Assembly (NCBI RefSeq): GCF_021155765.1 | Contig: NC_060114.1 | Span: 8,315,001-8,379,000 of the forward strand | Source: Diprion similis | Taxonomy: Eukaryota; Arthropoda; Insecta; Hymenoptera; Diprionidae | Length of the DNA: 64,000 nt | Direction of reading: 5' to 3' | In this document: positions 49,205-61,310 of the stretch, piece by piece | Numbering within the stretch: the stretch's first letter is position 1 | How the letters are laid out: each line of letters opens with the position of its first letter | Position numbers and translations under genes: made by a program | The notes under the pieces: model-generated | What the model saw: the letters and a program-made list of their open reading frames with translations, nothing else | The model's database searches: none | What the model was told of the DNA's origin: nothing

Positions 49205-51657
49205 TTAGAAGAAACCGTCACCGGTTGGGTCGTTTATCCAGGGGTAGTTATTCGGGCACCTGACGCAAGTCTGGAGGTTGATGGTCTCCCCGGGAACCTC
49301 TTTCGAGGTGAGCTTGCAGCTATGGGGGACCCAGCAGGCCGGGGGTCCGTCGACTGAGCACTTCTCACTCCAAGGTTCGAAGTTTTTCGACTCACTGATG
49401 GTTCTCGGATTCTGTATCCACTGTATTACCTGGGTCATCGTGACGAAGTACACGTCGTTATGGCTGCTCAGGATCTCGTCTATCCAGTACAGGAACGCGT
49501 CTAGGAACTCGGGGTTGTTTTTCAGCCAGGCGGCATGGAAGTAGAGACCGAGCGGCGCCCGGTTTTGCTTGTAATGGCGATCAAAGTTGTGGTTCAAGAA
49601 GTCGTAAAACTGATCACCGGTTAGGATGTTGCTGCACGAATCGACCATGGCGCATCCCGGCAGGTACTCGTCGTTTTCAGGGTCTTCCCTGCGGTCCAGC
49701 TCGTTCATCACCATCTCCCATACAGCGTGTGACCTGAACGACAGAGAGAGAAAAAAAATTGCAACACAGTGACATAACGAGCACTCCAAGTGGAGTGAAG
49801 TCAATTCAGCTTCCTACTCACCTCGTTGGGCAATGCTGGAGGTTTCCGTGGCAGCGGTGCGGCATCCTGAAGTACATGGTGTACGGCCATAGTGGCGGGT
49901 TATTCAGAGCCGCCGTGATGGTCGAGTCGTAGAGGAACGCCTGTTCCTCCATCATCGTGAACTGGTTGTTTCCACCGACCCTAAGATACGGCGCACGCAC
50001 TCCGACCACGCTGTTGTCGGTAAGGTTGGCGTACTTCTCCGCGATTATCCTCATACCAGCCATCTCCTTCGCCCAGTCGTCGACCGTCGCGTTGGACCAG
50101 AACTGCTCATCATCGTTGTGACTATGATGGAATGAGAAATCAGAGTAACATCGTTGCGGGTTCTTCTCATCATCACAATGATCACCGCGGTTATTTACTC
50201 ACGATATAGAGTGTACGGCGATCTCGTGTCCCTTTCTGTGAGTCTCCTGCATAGCTGAGTAGTTGGTGTACTTGTGGGATACGAAGAACGTCGCCTTGAT
50301 GTCACAACCGTTCGGGTTCTTTCGCTTTCCGTTGAACATCTCCTTGTAGAGGTTGATGTTATTATTGTTTATCGCGTCGTCGAAAGTGATGGTGATCATC
50401 TGGGGCACGTCCTTGGCCGGCAAGTCACCCGGGACTGTGGTACCATCCTCGGAACAGAAGCAGTCCGGCAAAACACAGACGGCCGGGTCGCATGGCGGCG
50501 CCCTGTTGGGGTCGTTGTCCATGTCTGAAATTCGGAACGAGTGTTGATCGCAAGATCCAGAGACCGAGGAGAAAGTATTTCCATTAGCCGATTAGCATAA
50601 TACAAGTGGATATGAATATCTGCTCACCGCAGGTGTTTTCATCTGAGCCATCGCCGCAGTCCTTTTCTCCGTTACAGAAGAGGCCACGTTCAATGCAGTT
50701 GCCGTCACCACAGGCGAGGAAGCCGTCCTGGCACAATGGCTCGTCGGTGTAAAGAAGAGGCTTGATCTTCCTCTCCTTGTTCTTCAGCTTGCAGTTCTTG
50801 ACCGCGTCCTTCCAGTCACAAGTCTGCTTCTCAATGTCGAAGTAGAGACCGGCCGGACATCTGATAGCTTGAAGACCTGAGCTTGTGCACTGGATGACAT
50901 CACGGCAGTTGTCACCCTCACCGGCAACGAGTCGGAACCACTCCCCGGCATCTTTGTCCTTGCATATCTCGTTCTCGAAGCTCTCCTCCTTCTTGGGCTC
51001 GTCTGTAGCCTGTCGCTTGATCCTTGTGGCGCCTGGAATAAGCCGTTAAAAATACCGGTGAACGATCGGTAAATCGGCTCGGGTCGATTGGAAGATCGAA
51101 GATCGATAAAGTTTCTTCGTGACTTTTCCACCCGCTACATCACGCCATTCAACCACTGCTAATAAGTACATATAAACGTGGACGGCAGGGAAAGTTATCC
51201 CCCACCCTGTCTGAGTCGCCTCGAGGTATGGTGACGTCATCTAACCGGGACCAACCGGACGGTCTCGACCGAGGCTTTCACGCTCTCCCAATCTTATGCA
51301 ACTATAGTCAACGACAGCTGAGTACAGCAGCTATAATTTGATATTCAAATCTTATGTTGCTGAAAAAATGGGCGCCGCTTACCAATGCCGATCCTACATG
51401 AATTTAAATCATTGAACGAGTGAGGACAGAATAATCACGAACAAGATTTGATGAAAATATGATAAAAGTGGGAAAAGATCGGTAACGGCTGCTACCGGTT
51501 TATTTTTTGTGCCGATTTTGACCGATTTTTCAGCACCAATTTTCATCCAACATTCAATCAACGAAAAAAAATTACATCGAATAGTTACAGTTGATGATAA
51601 CGACTTACCAGCGATTGCGATGGTCGCCAGGGCAATTAGCACCGTCGAGGATTTCAT
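49205..51657 (-). CDS. serp: Serpentine-type chitin deacetylase (CDA1): CBM14 + LDLa + NodB
   Basis: Exons on the minus strand: 51,657-51,609; 51,032-50,628; 50,524-50,203; 50,121-49,822; 49,733-49,205. All five have GT/AG borders and compatible phases, giving 534 residues. Order: signal peptide (MKSSTVLIALATIAIA); chitin-binding peritrophin-A domain (Cys 40-97); LDLa domain (Cys 117-150, ending CGDGSDENTC); then the NodB deacetylase domain to the end, PWINDPTGDGFF. The enzyme removes acetyl groups from chitin in the extracellular matrix. The active site is complete: TFDD at 197-200 (D199 as base, D200 as metal ligand) and HSISH with H255 and H259 as metal ligands. RAPYLR, YDSTI and FHAAW follow. 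Length and motif order match insect CDA1 (Drosophila serpentine is about 540 residues). Unlike vermiform, the whole CBM14-LDLa part is one exon, with no alternative version. Its first coding exon (49 nt, phase 1) is the same size as in vermiform, pointing to tandem duplication. Confidence 0.95.
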
Positions 51658-51914
51658 CCTCAGGTAATAATCAGGGGTCTCAGTTTGTTGGTGAAAGGAT
51701 ATTGGTGTAAGGAATGGTGTTCTGTTTTCCTTGCCACACTTCTGGTCGTCTTCTTCCTTCCTCTCTTTCTCTTTCACTCTTTGCGTCGCTCTTCGCTTCG
51801 CGACCGCCGCGTGTTACGAGCGATTCGGGTACAAGTTAAGACCACTTCCGGGGGGGCGATTGGCACGCGATCGTTGCGGACAAGGGAGGCGGGCCTTCGG
51901 TTAGGGACCGCTTA

Positions 51915-51952
51915 CGGACTGGCTGAGCGCGCCACTCACCTGGCCTTATATT
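51915..51952 (-). promoter_or_regulatory. Possible core promoter of serpentine
   Basis: On the minus strand, CAATATAAGG at about 51,945-51,952 lies roughly 290 bp upstream of the ATG. A start near 51,915 would give a 5' UTR of about 260 nt. Motif-based only. Confidence 0.3.
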
Positions 51953-52560
51953 GCCACCACCACAAGGAGGCTTCCCCACCATGCTAAATAGCGTCGTATC
52001 CTCGACGCAAATACGCAACACACTATCACCTGCCATGGGATGTGTGCGTAGCCGGGGCCAGAAGCCAAAGAAAGTCAAAGGGCACCGTCGCTTGCGACCC
52101 TGTAGTCGAAAAGGAAGAACTAAAGAAAGGAAAAACAGGAATGCGACATACAGGGGGTGGAACAGTGCACTGGAAGGAATCCGTGCATACTCAAGGACGT
52201 TCTTCACCCCTGGACTTCCGTTACACCAGTCGGGAGTAAGGGTCCTCATTCTTCCGATGATCGCAAGTTATTTTTAACATCGTAAACAGGAATCACTGTA
52301 CAAAGACGCTTTCCGTACTGCAGTGAATGCGAGATCGATAAAGCGTTGCTATGCAGCTCGGTCTTCGACTCTGAAGTGCCTCAGTGGCTCTCACCTGATC
52401 CGCCCTGAGGAAGATACACCGTGCGTGTACGGAAGCGGAGAAAGGAAGATAGATAGTCTGGCGATTCGAGCTACTCGCAAGAGGAATTCACCGTCGGGCA
52501 ATATGGCGTTGCATAATGGTTACCCAGGCGATGATCATGACGTTCAGTAGCTGCTGTCCT

Positions 52561-52917
52561 CTAATATTCATCTAGGTCCTTGTCTTTTTCTTCTTCGTCG
52601 TTATCTTCAGCGGTTGACAACCATTCGATCATGGAATTTGGAGGCAATGCACGTGGGCCGTATGCTCCTCGTATAGTGCAGGCATAGAGCGATGGTGGCT
52701 TCGTCGGTTTTCGCTTCCTGTGGGCCTTGGCTATATCGACGCGTAAGACAGGTAGCATTTCTGGTGCGTTCAGTGAACGCTTACGTACGATCGAAAGAAG
52801 AAACGAGTCGCACGCACGCTTCCAACATAGCATGTCATTAATCACGAGCGCATAGGTGTGGAGTCCGGAAACCCGAAATCCAAGCTCAAGCTCAACCAGT
52901 GGTATTTCACACTTCAC
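52561..52917 (-). CDS. Hypothetical small ORF with acidic C-terminus
   Basis: 118 codons with an ATG start. It has a mixed hydrophobic start (CEIPLVELELGF), a basic middle (AKAHRKRKPTKPP) and a strongly acidic end (AEDNDEEEKDKDLDEY). It has no signal peptide, transmembrane segment or known motif. A real small protein, a terminal exon or chance are all possible. Confidence 0.2.
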   Translation of the reverse strand: MKCEIPLVELELGFRVSGLHTYALVINDMLCWKRACDSFLLSIVRKRSLNAPEMLPVLRVDIAKAHRKRKPTKPPSLYACTIRGAYGPRALPPNSMIEWLSTAEDNDEEEKDKDLDEY

Positions 52918-53976
52918 AACTGCTGACCAAACAAACTGCTTCGGGCCACCTAACGCCGCTTCAGGATGTCGTCAGTCTCTACATTCATGCTAATTCTCGG
53001 TCACGGCCCCTTCGGGGTAATCCTGATTCTTCCCGCACTGCATTTTCATCTCCTTCCAATATTTCAAACGACGCTGCACTCAACGATCGCTGTTGCGAAA
53101 TCTACGACTCACTCTCTATCTCTTTCTTTCTCTGCCTCTCTTCATCGTTCATCTTCCTCTTCCTCCATTAATGTCACCACACCATTTTAATTCTCTTTAC
53201 TGCCAGTTAGCGGTGTTAAAGTCACCATTTACGTACTTGCAGTAATGAAGCCATACATCACACGGCGAAGAGACTGTTTATTGGTGTCCATTTAGTCTGG
53301 TCTCTATTATGAGTCATGGAAATGGAGCAATTCCCCTGGAAAGGCCGCACTGTCATCACGGAATTTGGCGTAGACACCTTGACTCGATCTATCATAAGAA
53401 AGAATTCCACAAGTCATTCTAGACGCTGATTCTTTCCATTCTTTTTTCTTTCCTGACCACCTAGATGGCCACCCCAGTATAATAAAAAAAGTTCACCGAG
53501 GTACCAAGTCCACCGTGACATTTGTACACTGTTTAAAAGTTGTATATTGCTTTCTTAAACCGATGCCGCAATTCATAACCAAGCAACCTTTACGTCAACG
53601 GTAATATTTATTCGCATGGCGCCAGAAACCAATCAGGAATCTCATCTCATCCCATCTCCGCTATTCTCTTGTTTTTTTCGATTCTTTACCGTTTGCGTTT
53701 TTATCAATCCGTCGCTTGTACGTTTGTTGAAATATTTTTGGCCAAAGACCATATGGATATGAGGTGACGGGACATTGATGAGCCTTTACGGTAACACAGG
53801 TAGCGCCGTATCATGGTCCCAGATTTGAACAGCTTTCTCAATGATTACGTGGGGCGCAAACATTAGAGAGAAGTAAAGAGAGGCGTGAAAGAAAAGAAGA
53901 GAGAATCTTCGTCCGCCTGTTGTATTTTGATGATTGGACCGCGGTGCGGCCCTGTGTGACATATGCCGCTAGGTGA

Positions 53977-54162
53977 AAGGAAAGAAGACGCGGCTTGAAC
54001 ACGGCCGTCAAAGCCTTCGAGGAGGAGCTTTCCCTGCCTGCGGCCAACCCGTGGCTACAAGACAAACTGCATGCAAAACTGATTCGCGAATTATTATTCC
54101 CCTCGTACCAGTGGCGACATCTTTCGATTTTTCAGTATCCTCACCACCAGAGATTAACGTGA
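53977..54162 (+). other. Orphan exon-like open stretch
   Basis: 61 open codons without ATG, ending in TGA. The inner part (AVKAFEEELSLPAANPWLQD, then KLHAKLIREL) has a balanced, helical composition unlike the flanking AT-rich DNA. No convincing acceptor precedes it. It could be an exon of an unrecognised gene or a gene fragment. Confidence 0.22.
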
Positions 54163-56847
54163 TCAATGAGAAATTGATCAATTTATTCTTTCACCAACCG
54201 CCGGTAAGGTTGTTGAAATCTTCTCAGCCGGTATCGATCAATCGATTAGCGATCGGTAAGAGCCGAGCTTGTTTGACGGCCGTCGTTAGTTTATCGTCAT
54301 TTTAAATACTGAACGTTATCGTCTATAGGCCATCTGGAGTTTGCACGCGTCTCAAGATTATGTTACCGGTCAATTTTCAATCACTCATTCATTTTGTGAC
54401 TTAGTTAGAATTAACAAGACTTTTTGGTTAACAGTTATTCTTATTCATTTAAAGCAGAAGTTGATTCGTACGCTCGGTGGCGCCTGGACAATACTTCTAC
54501 TCGCTTGAGATCGTTGATCCTGACTGAGGGCCTTGAGATTTATAGGGTGAAATACAAAGCAGGCTTCTCTCTCTCTCTTGCCCAATTCGGCTGTTGCGGA
54601 AACCGCGCGAATTTCTTATTGATAAAACGGGATCCTTGAATGTTTCAGTACCTATACAATACATTCAATGTATAACCTTGAGGGCTACTCGTGTATATGG
54701 ATAAGTTGATATATTATCGGTTCTTCCAGGTATAATGTATGGGATCTACGAATACCCAAAGATTGAAGTCTTTTTTCTGCAGCCTTCCCATCTTCATCGT
54801 TTTTATTTCAATGACGACGGGGTGAGTTGAAAAAAATAAGGAATAAGAAACGACAAGTAAAAACTTTGAATTTCCATCAGGAAACTGTTTTTACTCTTAA
54901 CACTTTACGTCACCGACTGTTTGACCTTTCCCACTAGCAGTTTTTCTCTCGCCATTTCACACCTTGGGCAGCTCATGCATATTCTTGCGCAGAAATATTA
55001 TTACTGAGGGATTTTAGAACGCGCAGTGAATTTTCCCGCGCTTATGCAGAAATTAGAGTACAGCTGGAGTTGGGTTTGGGGCTTGGATTCAGTTTTCACA
55101 TTTGAACCGTATAAACGTTACTTCAGCGGCTTACCGCGCTCGTTTTAATCAGTAGATTTTATCCGAGATTACTTTTAGCGTGCTTAATTGAATCCACCTA
55201 ACGTTTTGAAAGTGTGCCACACCATTTTTTCTTTCTTCTTACACGTTTTTTTTTTCTCTTTGTTAGCAATATTTCGAATGACCACGAACCGAAAAATAAT
55301 AAAAAAATAAATTAAACATTGGGGTTTCCTGAATCGGCAAATTACTGCTATAACCGTTGAAGTCAATTACACAATATCGAAATATTTTCTGTCTATGTAC
55401 AACCGTTTTAATTAACTGAGCAAATTCTCTCGATCAGTTCGATGTCAGTTTAAAACTTTTTTTTAATGAAAAAAAAGAATCATGAACCACGAACTCTGAG
55501 GCAGCAACAAGCTCCCGCGCTTGTACACATCGATTTCAACGACGACCGTGAACAGCGTATATATTTCCTTGGCGAAGTAAAAGCTCGACTTTTTCAGATG
55601 TATATATCTACATACCTCATACTTGAGGCTATACCGCGATTAGTACAGCCAGGTAGACAGGATAAGGATGGCGTGACTTGATGAAATATTATAAGTATGT
55701 CACTCAATTTCTTTTGTTCGTTCTGGAGTCCTTGCCATTGTGATTATTATACAGTGATTAATATTGCTATTATGATTATTATTTTTGGCAAATGTGCTTT
55801 TAATTTCTTGGAACTTTTGCAGACTGTAACGACTTCGCGGTCAAATTATAATCCGACATCGTAATTTTCATGCGATAAATTAAGCGCCAGCGAGAAATTT
55901 TATGCAAATATTTCCACAGCGCGAAATATTTAACGATCGTCCAGACCAGAGTTTTTTACCGTCATCAATTCGTACTATCCTAAATAATTTATTGGCATTC
56001 TAAAACAAGCTTGGAAGACACGATTAACGATGTACTTATCACACTGTTCTATTACCAATTCTTCTACTTCCAATGCACATCGATCAGCAGCCGGTCAGGG
56101 TCAAGGTTGGGTCAAGGCTAAAGTCGACGGTATGACCGGAATAGGATCGTTCGCCTTTTGCCCTATTTAGCACCATCTCATGATGCAGCGATCATCGAGG
56201 ACTTTTCAATTCTCGTACCATGCTAATTGTTTCCTTAATTTCATGTGGAATATCTTACCCGACTAGAGCCTACCAAAAATTTCTTTGCCTAAGCTGACAA
56301 GCGACTGTTAAACCATGAGAGAATAAAAGTTAACCGCTGCCTGCTCACGATAATAATCGGAAAAGGCATTCGGCGAATTTAGCATTTTTGAATGTAAGAT
56401 CCTTCTCGATTTGATATTTGTCCCCGATAAATTCTTATAACCTAAAACTCAGCCAATTTTGTCCCGTCAGACGTGCAGCGTTTCGTAGAAGAATATTTTT
56501 TCCCGGCTAGTGCAAGTACTTTTTTTATTTCGAAGAATCTGCAGGCGAAAAAGAAAAAATTGACAGAAATCCATTGATACAGCAATACATTTATAGATAG
56601 AATATACAAAAATTCATTTATCTCATGTCAGGTCTCAAGCTAGTTCGGATAAAAAAATGCAAAATTCGCGTTATAGTATGCCAAAGAAACTAACTCGTTT
56701 CGACTTGAAAAACTTGACGCACAATGGGATCGTATGAATTTCATCTGACTTTTGCTCGTTAGTAAAAACCCTGAATTCTGTTATTATTCTCGTTTAATAA
56801 TGAATCATGAATTACTTGGAGGGCTTTCGGTGGGAAGATTTACTCAC

Positions 56848-57410
56848 CTAAAATATTTATGATTTCCAAAGTGCGGAGAGCGAGGGATGAAGAGAAAGAG
56901 AGAAACTCGATCGATGGGTCCCGCGCCCCCAAAGTGGCCTGCACAACACCAGCCGCTTCATCTTCTTCGGGAACGAGCCGGCAGGCTGCAGCAGCTAATC
57001 GGACTCCGCGCACCCCGCTAACGATCGATCGCGCCCCTGAGCCGTGCGAGCACGGCGGCAGGCAGTCAGGGGCAGGGAAACCGCCATTGGCGACGGGCGG
57101 TGGAGGAGGGGGGGGACCTTGACCTAGACGAGGGTCTCGCGCCGGCGTCGCGTCTCCTCTCCTCTCCTCTCCTCTCCGTTCCTTTCCTCGCGGTTCCTGC
57201 GGCGGCGGGTTTCGGTTTTTTGGTGCGTCAGGCGTTCGTCCCGTGTGCGCGTCCCGCAGTGCATGGCTGTGGGCACCGCGGAGATACAGAGTCGCCATTA
57301 AGCGCGGGCCGTGCCTTACCGGTGCTGATCGGTTTGTACCGATCGAGTCGCACGCGCGGTCGACTCACGTGCACGGTGCATTTGTTTTTTTCTACCGCCT
57401 GATCATTCCG
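56848..57410 (-). other. GC- and CpG-rich island with a minus-strand splice donor
   Basis: Clearly GC-rich against AT-rich flanks, with many CpG, homopurine runs, and a TCTCC pentamer repeat near 57,154-57,180. On the minus strand it ends in a strong donor, TTTTAG|GTGAGTAA, at 56,848. It may therefore be a first exon of a leftward transcript. The Pro/Arg-rich frame of 152 codons through it looks like an untranslated leader that happens to be open. No downstream exon was identified. Confidence 0.4.
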
Positions 57411-57415
57411 CGCGC

Positions 57416-57449
57416 TTTATAAAGACAGCTGCTCTGGCTGCCATGCATC
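57416..57449 (+). promoter_or_regulatory. Palindromic TATA box (TTTATAAA) and predicted start
   Basis: TTTATAAA at 57,416-57,423 is its own reverse complement and sits at the edge of the GC-rich island. Rightward initiation about 30 bp downstream (near 57,449) would skip the ATG at 57,443 and use the one at 57,466. Leftward initiation would enter the island and reach the donor at 56,848. Confidence 0.35.
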
Positions 57450-57465
57450 TCGTCCTAGAAGAAGC

Positions 57466-57471
57466 ATGCAG
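57466..57471 (+). CDS. Possible two-codon first coding exon of the 61-63 kb gene
   Basis: ATG CAG followed by the donor GTGGGT. It ends in phase 0, as the exon at 61,311 requires, and lies 17 nt after the start predicted from the TATA box. Splicing would give MQ-KPLRELSRLCLG and a complete protein of 200 residues. The ATG at 57,443 is in a different phase and would hit a stop (TGA) just after the junction. No transcript evidence is available. Confidence 0.28.
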
Positions 57472-59820
57472 GTGGGTCATTCGCGGTGATATTCTTACGC
57501 GGAACCAAACACTTTTCATATACTAATAGGACAGATGGGGCAGAGTTGTTTCTGATGGATTCACTGGCTGCTGAATCTTCTTATGCCGGCCCACGTGACA
57601 TAATTGAGAAAAGAAACTCTCGGAGGGATTAGGGACAGATAATTTTATTCTGATTACCACACTTTGTTTCTTTGGATAATATGACTATTTCAACGAGCAG
57701 GAGATATTTATAATGTAAAGAATAAATTTTTCTGAAGTGTAATTATCGTTGTGTGAACATTCTTATTCTCATACGTTATGTTTTCTGCTTTTGTATTCAT
57801 TTTTTTTTTCAGTGCTGTTTTAAATACTTTTCAGAATCAAACGAAACTCATGAATAAAAACAACGAGCGGAAATGTGTAATATCGGAAGATGTTGACATT
57901 GCTATTTCTTTCGTTTTTTCTCGTCGACACTCTTTGGATCCACCAGAAATACGTGAACCAAAGTATAAAAAATCAAATAGAATTATTATTGTTCCTATTT
58001 AAATTTGAAACGCGTCATAATGAACTAATACATAAATAAACACTAAATTGAAACAGGTAATCAATATTTTTCTAGTACCTGATGTCAATTTCGTTTTGCA
58101 CAGATTTTGATTTGTCTTTCAACCTTTGAAATAAAGCAGAATGAATAATTTCCGAAGTAGAAATTCAACCTTTTGCTGTGTATAATTTAACGCGCTGCGT
58201 TGTCAGATTAATATATACGGATATCGGTTATTCGATCGTGATTTCAGTGGATAAAAAAAACGTGAATGACTAAACAGTTTAATAAATAATAAGACACATG
58301 TTTCCAAAGAAAAAAAAAAAAACGAAAAAATATTATAAATGGTGCCAAGAGTATTTTTCAGGCGTAATATGATTAGTTATAGATGCTTATAGCATCAAAT
58401 GATTATATATCAACGTACAACATTAAAAATATCGTGATATATTTTGTGGGACGTGAAGAGCATGAAAAAAAAAAAAAAAATATAAGATTAGTGAATAATA
58501 ATGTAACTAAAGTAATATAACTAATTTCTTTATCGATTATTTTTTTTTTCAGACACTTTGTGCAGGCTTTCACCTAGCCTGTGTACATTCACATGAATAT
58601 GTATTGACGGAGGTGTAACCTGTTGAAAGATAACGATTTAAACTTATAAGTCTACACCCACGTTCCCACGTAATCTATACATTACATCATAGACACGCAG
58701 CGTGATTTCAACTACATAATGAATTGGCAGAATTGATGAACACAGTCATTGATGAAGAATATTCTAACCGATAACAAAATTCAATGATGAAAAACACTCT
58801 CAGTACTTTCGTTTGTTTTTGGTGTGCTTATTCCACGTATATATCGATGTTCCTTAATTTGACAATTATATATTACACGAAATAAATTGCGTCTATTCCT
58901 CGTTGATCAATGTTATTAATTTTCACCCCTTATAGATGATCTCACACAATAATATTACACGAATAAACTCAAGTAGCAGAAAATTTCACTGCATGATATT
59001 TCATTATTCAGGGGGACGAATCGATTTCCACGGGGTTAAAAATGCTGGCGTGACATTGAACTATAATGAATCGTGGAGTTTATAACAAATTACGGCAACA
59101 CTTTTGTTTGGTATAATCTGTATGTGATACCGTATCTACCACATTCATTAATTAACGTCTCATTTCGACGCATATTATTTGCTGATAAAAAAGTTAACTC
59201 TCATTACTTCCATTTGTATGTTTCTTGAGTTCGAAATATTTTTCATCGACAAGACCTCTGATTGTGGTTCACAAATTGATAAAATTTCGATTGATTCGTA
59301 TACAGAAAATGAAATCGCAATACGCGGGAAAAGAATCACAGGAATTATTATTCGCTAGGGTCGATAAAGTGCAATCGATAATCTATTATGTTCCATCGCG
59401 TACCCAATACAACCTAATCTAACCACCGGCAAACGGAAATCGACGCGGTATGCCTTCAATAATTAATATACGCGAATTTAGTATTCTGCTGCATGGTTTA
59501 AAGAAAATTCAAATCAAATAACTGTCTCTCGATGATTTTCATATGGTTTAATAGTAACCCTTTATCGCTGAGAGAATTTTTATACATCGATAGTAGAAAC
59601 CTGCATATGGCTGTAAAAAGAATCGAAAATTTGTTTTCAATGAAAAATTCTTTCTCTCTAGTTTTTATGACGTTGTTATATTTAGAATGTTGCCTCATGG
59701 TTCAATTGGTAAGATCAAAAAAGCGGGACAGAAAAATCAACAACCTCGAGAATAAAAGAAAGGATGAAAAAAATTATACATTTTTTTTCTGTACCACACC
59801 CACTGTGAATAATGTTTTTT

Positions 59821-60081
59821 TCAAACTTCAATTCCTTTGACGATGCGAGGTGAATTTTTTACCGTTCGTAGCCCGCGCTCAATTTGTTTGTCCCGGGGGA
59901 TGAGCTTGGAGAGCTTCAAAGCTCTCATCGTCCTGACTGCGTGCTGCAGGCTGAGTTTAATTCCACGCGGTGTCACTTCCGTAGCGTTGCGGATGAACTT
60001 CCGGCTGTTCGAGGCGAGTTTACCTTCCACCCTCCCCAATTTCAATCCCTCCTGGAACGTATTACCGAAATCATCATCTCT
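59821..60081 (-). CDS. Possible exon of an unrecognised minus-strand gene
   Basis: An 87-codon open stretch ending in TGA, in a segment visibly richer in G+C than its flanks, with third positions rich in G and C in this frame. It begins after a weak acceptor (GGATATAG) with RDDDFGNTFQEGLKLG. A basic, helix-like region follows, containing TPRGIKLSLQHAVRTMRALK and SKLIPRDKQIERGLRTV. I do not recognise the family. All three plus-strand frames are also partly open, so strand choice rests on composition. Confidence 0.3.
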   Translation of the reverse strand, partial: RDDDFGNTFQEGLKLGRVEGKLASNSRKFIRNATEVTPRGIKLSLQHAVRTMRALKLSKLIPRDKQIERGLRTVKNSPRIVKGIEV

Positions 60082-60130
60082 CTATATCCTATGACTTTAC
60101 GCTTGAGAAACTCGCACGAAAAGAATAAAA

Positions 60131-60335
60131 GAGCAGATTTTACTCAAAATTGCAGGACAAGCGAAATACATCAGGTTTTTTGATAAAATCTATATCGTGA
60201 AAGGCAGAATTTACTCTAGAAACAGTGAAAATCACTGCGTACGGAAGAAAATCTGCTATATTTATAGTAACAAATATAGATTGTGCAGGTTTTTTTTTTT
60301 TTTACCAAAGTTGCAGTTTTGAGTAAAATCTACTC
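60131..60335. mobile_element. Short inverted-repeat element (24-bp arms, 205 bp overall)
   Basis: The arm at 60,131-60,154 contains CAGATTTTACTCAAAATTGC. Its inverted partner at 60,312-60,335 contains GCAGTTTTGAGTAAAATCTA. They match at 22 of 24 positions. The interior has no open frame. It could be a tiny MITE or a hairpin remnant. Confidence 0.5.
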
Positions 60336-61310
60336 TGTTTCTTCTCCCCTTGGAGAATTATCAAATAAAAAATAAGTGGATGTGCGAGAACACATTTTTT
60401 TTTATTACATCAAGTGTGAATTAATTAACACCATAGAACCAAGGGATGTTTCACTGAGAAAAAACTGCCACCGTGATTACAATATTTTATGATTACTTAA
60501 ATTTTATAGAGTGATTACAAGAAACTGCTTGACTAGTAATTTTTACCGTAATTAGGTGATTTCTCATGATTTCTAAGATTTCATATAACTTCTTAAGATC
60601 AGAAACAGATTTTCGTAGTACGAAATGATTTCTCATGACTACCACTGATTACTAATGCCGAATTTCATTTCAATATTATTGATTTTAGTGTAATTTTGGA
60701 GAACACGAAATTATTTTGAATGTTATTTACTCCATGATTACCTGAGTAGAACATCCCTTACAAATGACGGACGAAAAATAGAGAATAATGAGTACGGTTG
60801 TAGCAATAACCGATTACAGTGATCAACAAATAACTTATAACGAGTAAGAAATATATGTAATAGCACGACTATGCTAACAACTATCGAGCAACAAAAATAT
60901 CAGCAACGGAAAACGAATAAAAAATAAGTATAAAACAACAAGTATACAAATAATAAACGGCAAGTAATTAGGGTAAAAAAAAAACTAAATAAGAAATAAC
61001 AATTATAGCGAAGGGGGGAGGTGGGTGGGAGCAAGTACAAATTCATAGAAATACAAGATACCAAACAACCGTAAAAAAAAAAATTATAATGCAAGTGAAT
61101 GTCGGTTACCGTGTATATAAACCACTTGTTGAACGCCAAAACTGTGCGAAAATATATTAAGTCCCAGCGTTAATAATTCGTTCGACCGAGGCGGGAGATC
61201 GATGTGAAACAATTCATCTTCTGATTCGCCATTTTTTACCGTTTTGGTGTTCTATGCCTTCTCGCGTCGCGTTACTGTGTGATTAATGGCTGTGCTTTCT
61301 TCATCTCCAG

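Larger units (their letters stand above)
51953..56847. other. Region upstream of serpentine without a recognised gene
   Basis: About 4.9 kb. A minus-strand frame at 52,917-52,561 (118 codons, basic then ending DNDEEEKDKDLDEY) looks protein-like but matches nothing I know. A start-less plus-strand frame lies at 53,977-54,162. The rest is AT-rich with no visible repeat structure. Confidence 0.45.
57472..61310 (+). other. Putative first intron or spacer before the 61.3-kb exon
   Basis: 3.8 kb of AT-rich DNA. It holds A and T homopolymers, a 205-bp inverted-repeat element at 60.1-60.3 kb and a GC-richer, coding-like segment on the minus strand at 59,821-60,081. No further plus-strand exon in frame was found. 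Confidence 0.4.

Noticed and set aside
56840..57402. Pro/Arg-rich and Ala/Leu-rich frames in the GC-rich island as proteins
   Set aside because: High G+C keeps several frames open on both strands; the minus-strand frame simply runs through a splice donor, which fits an untranslated leader.
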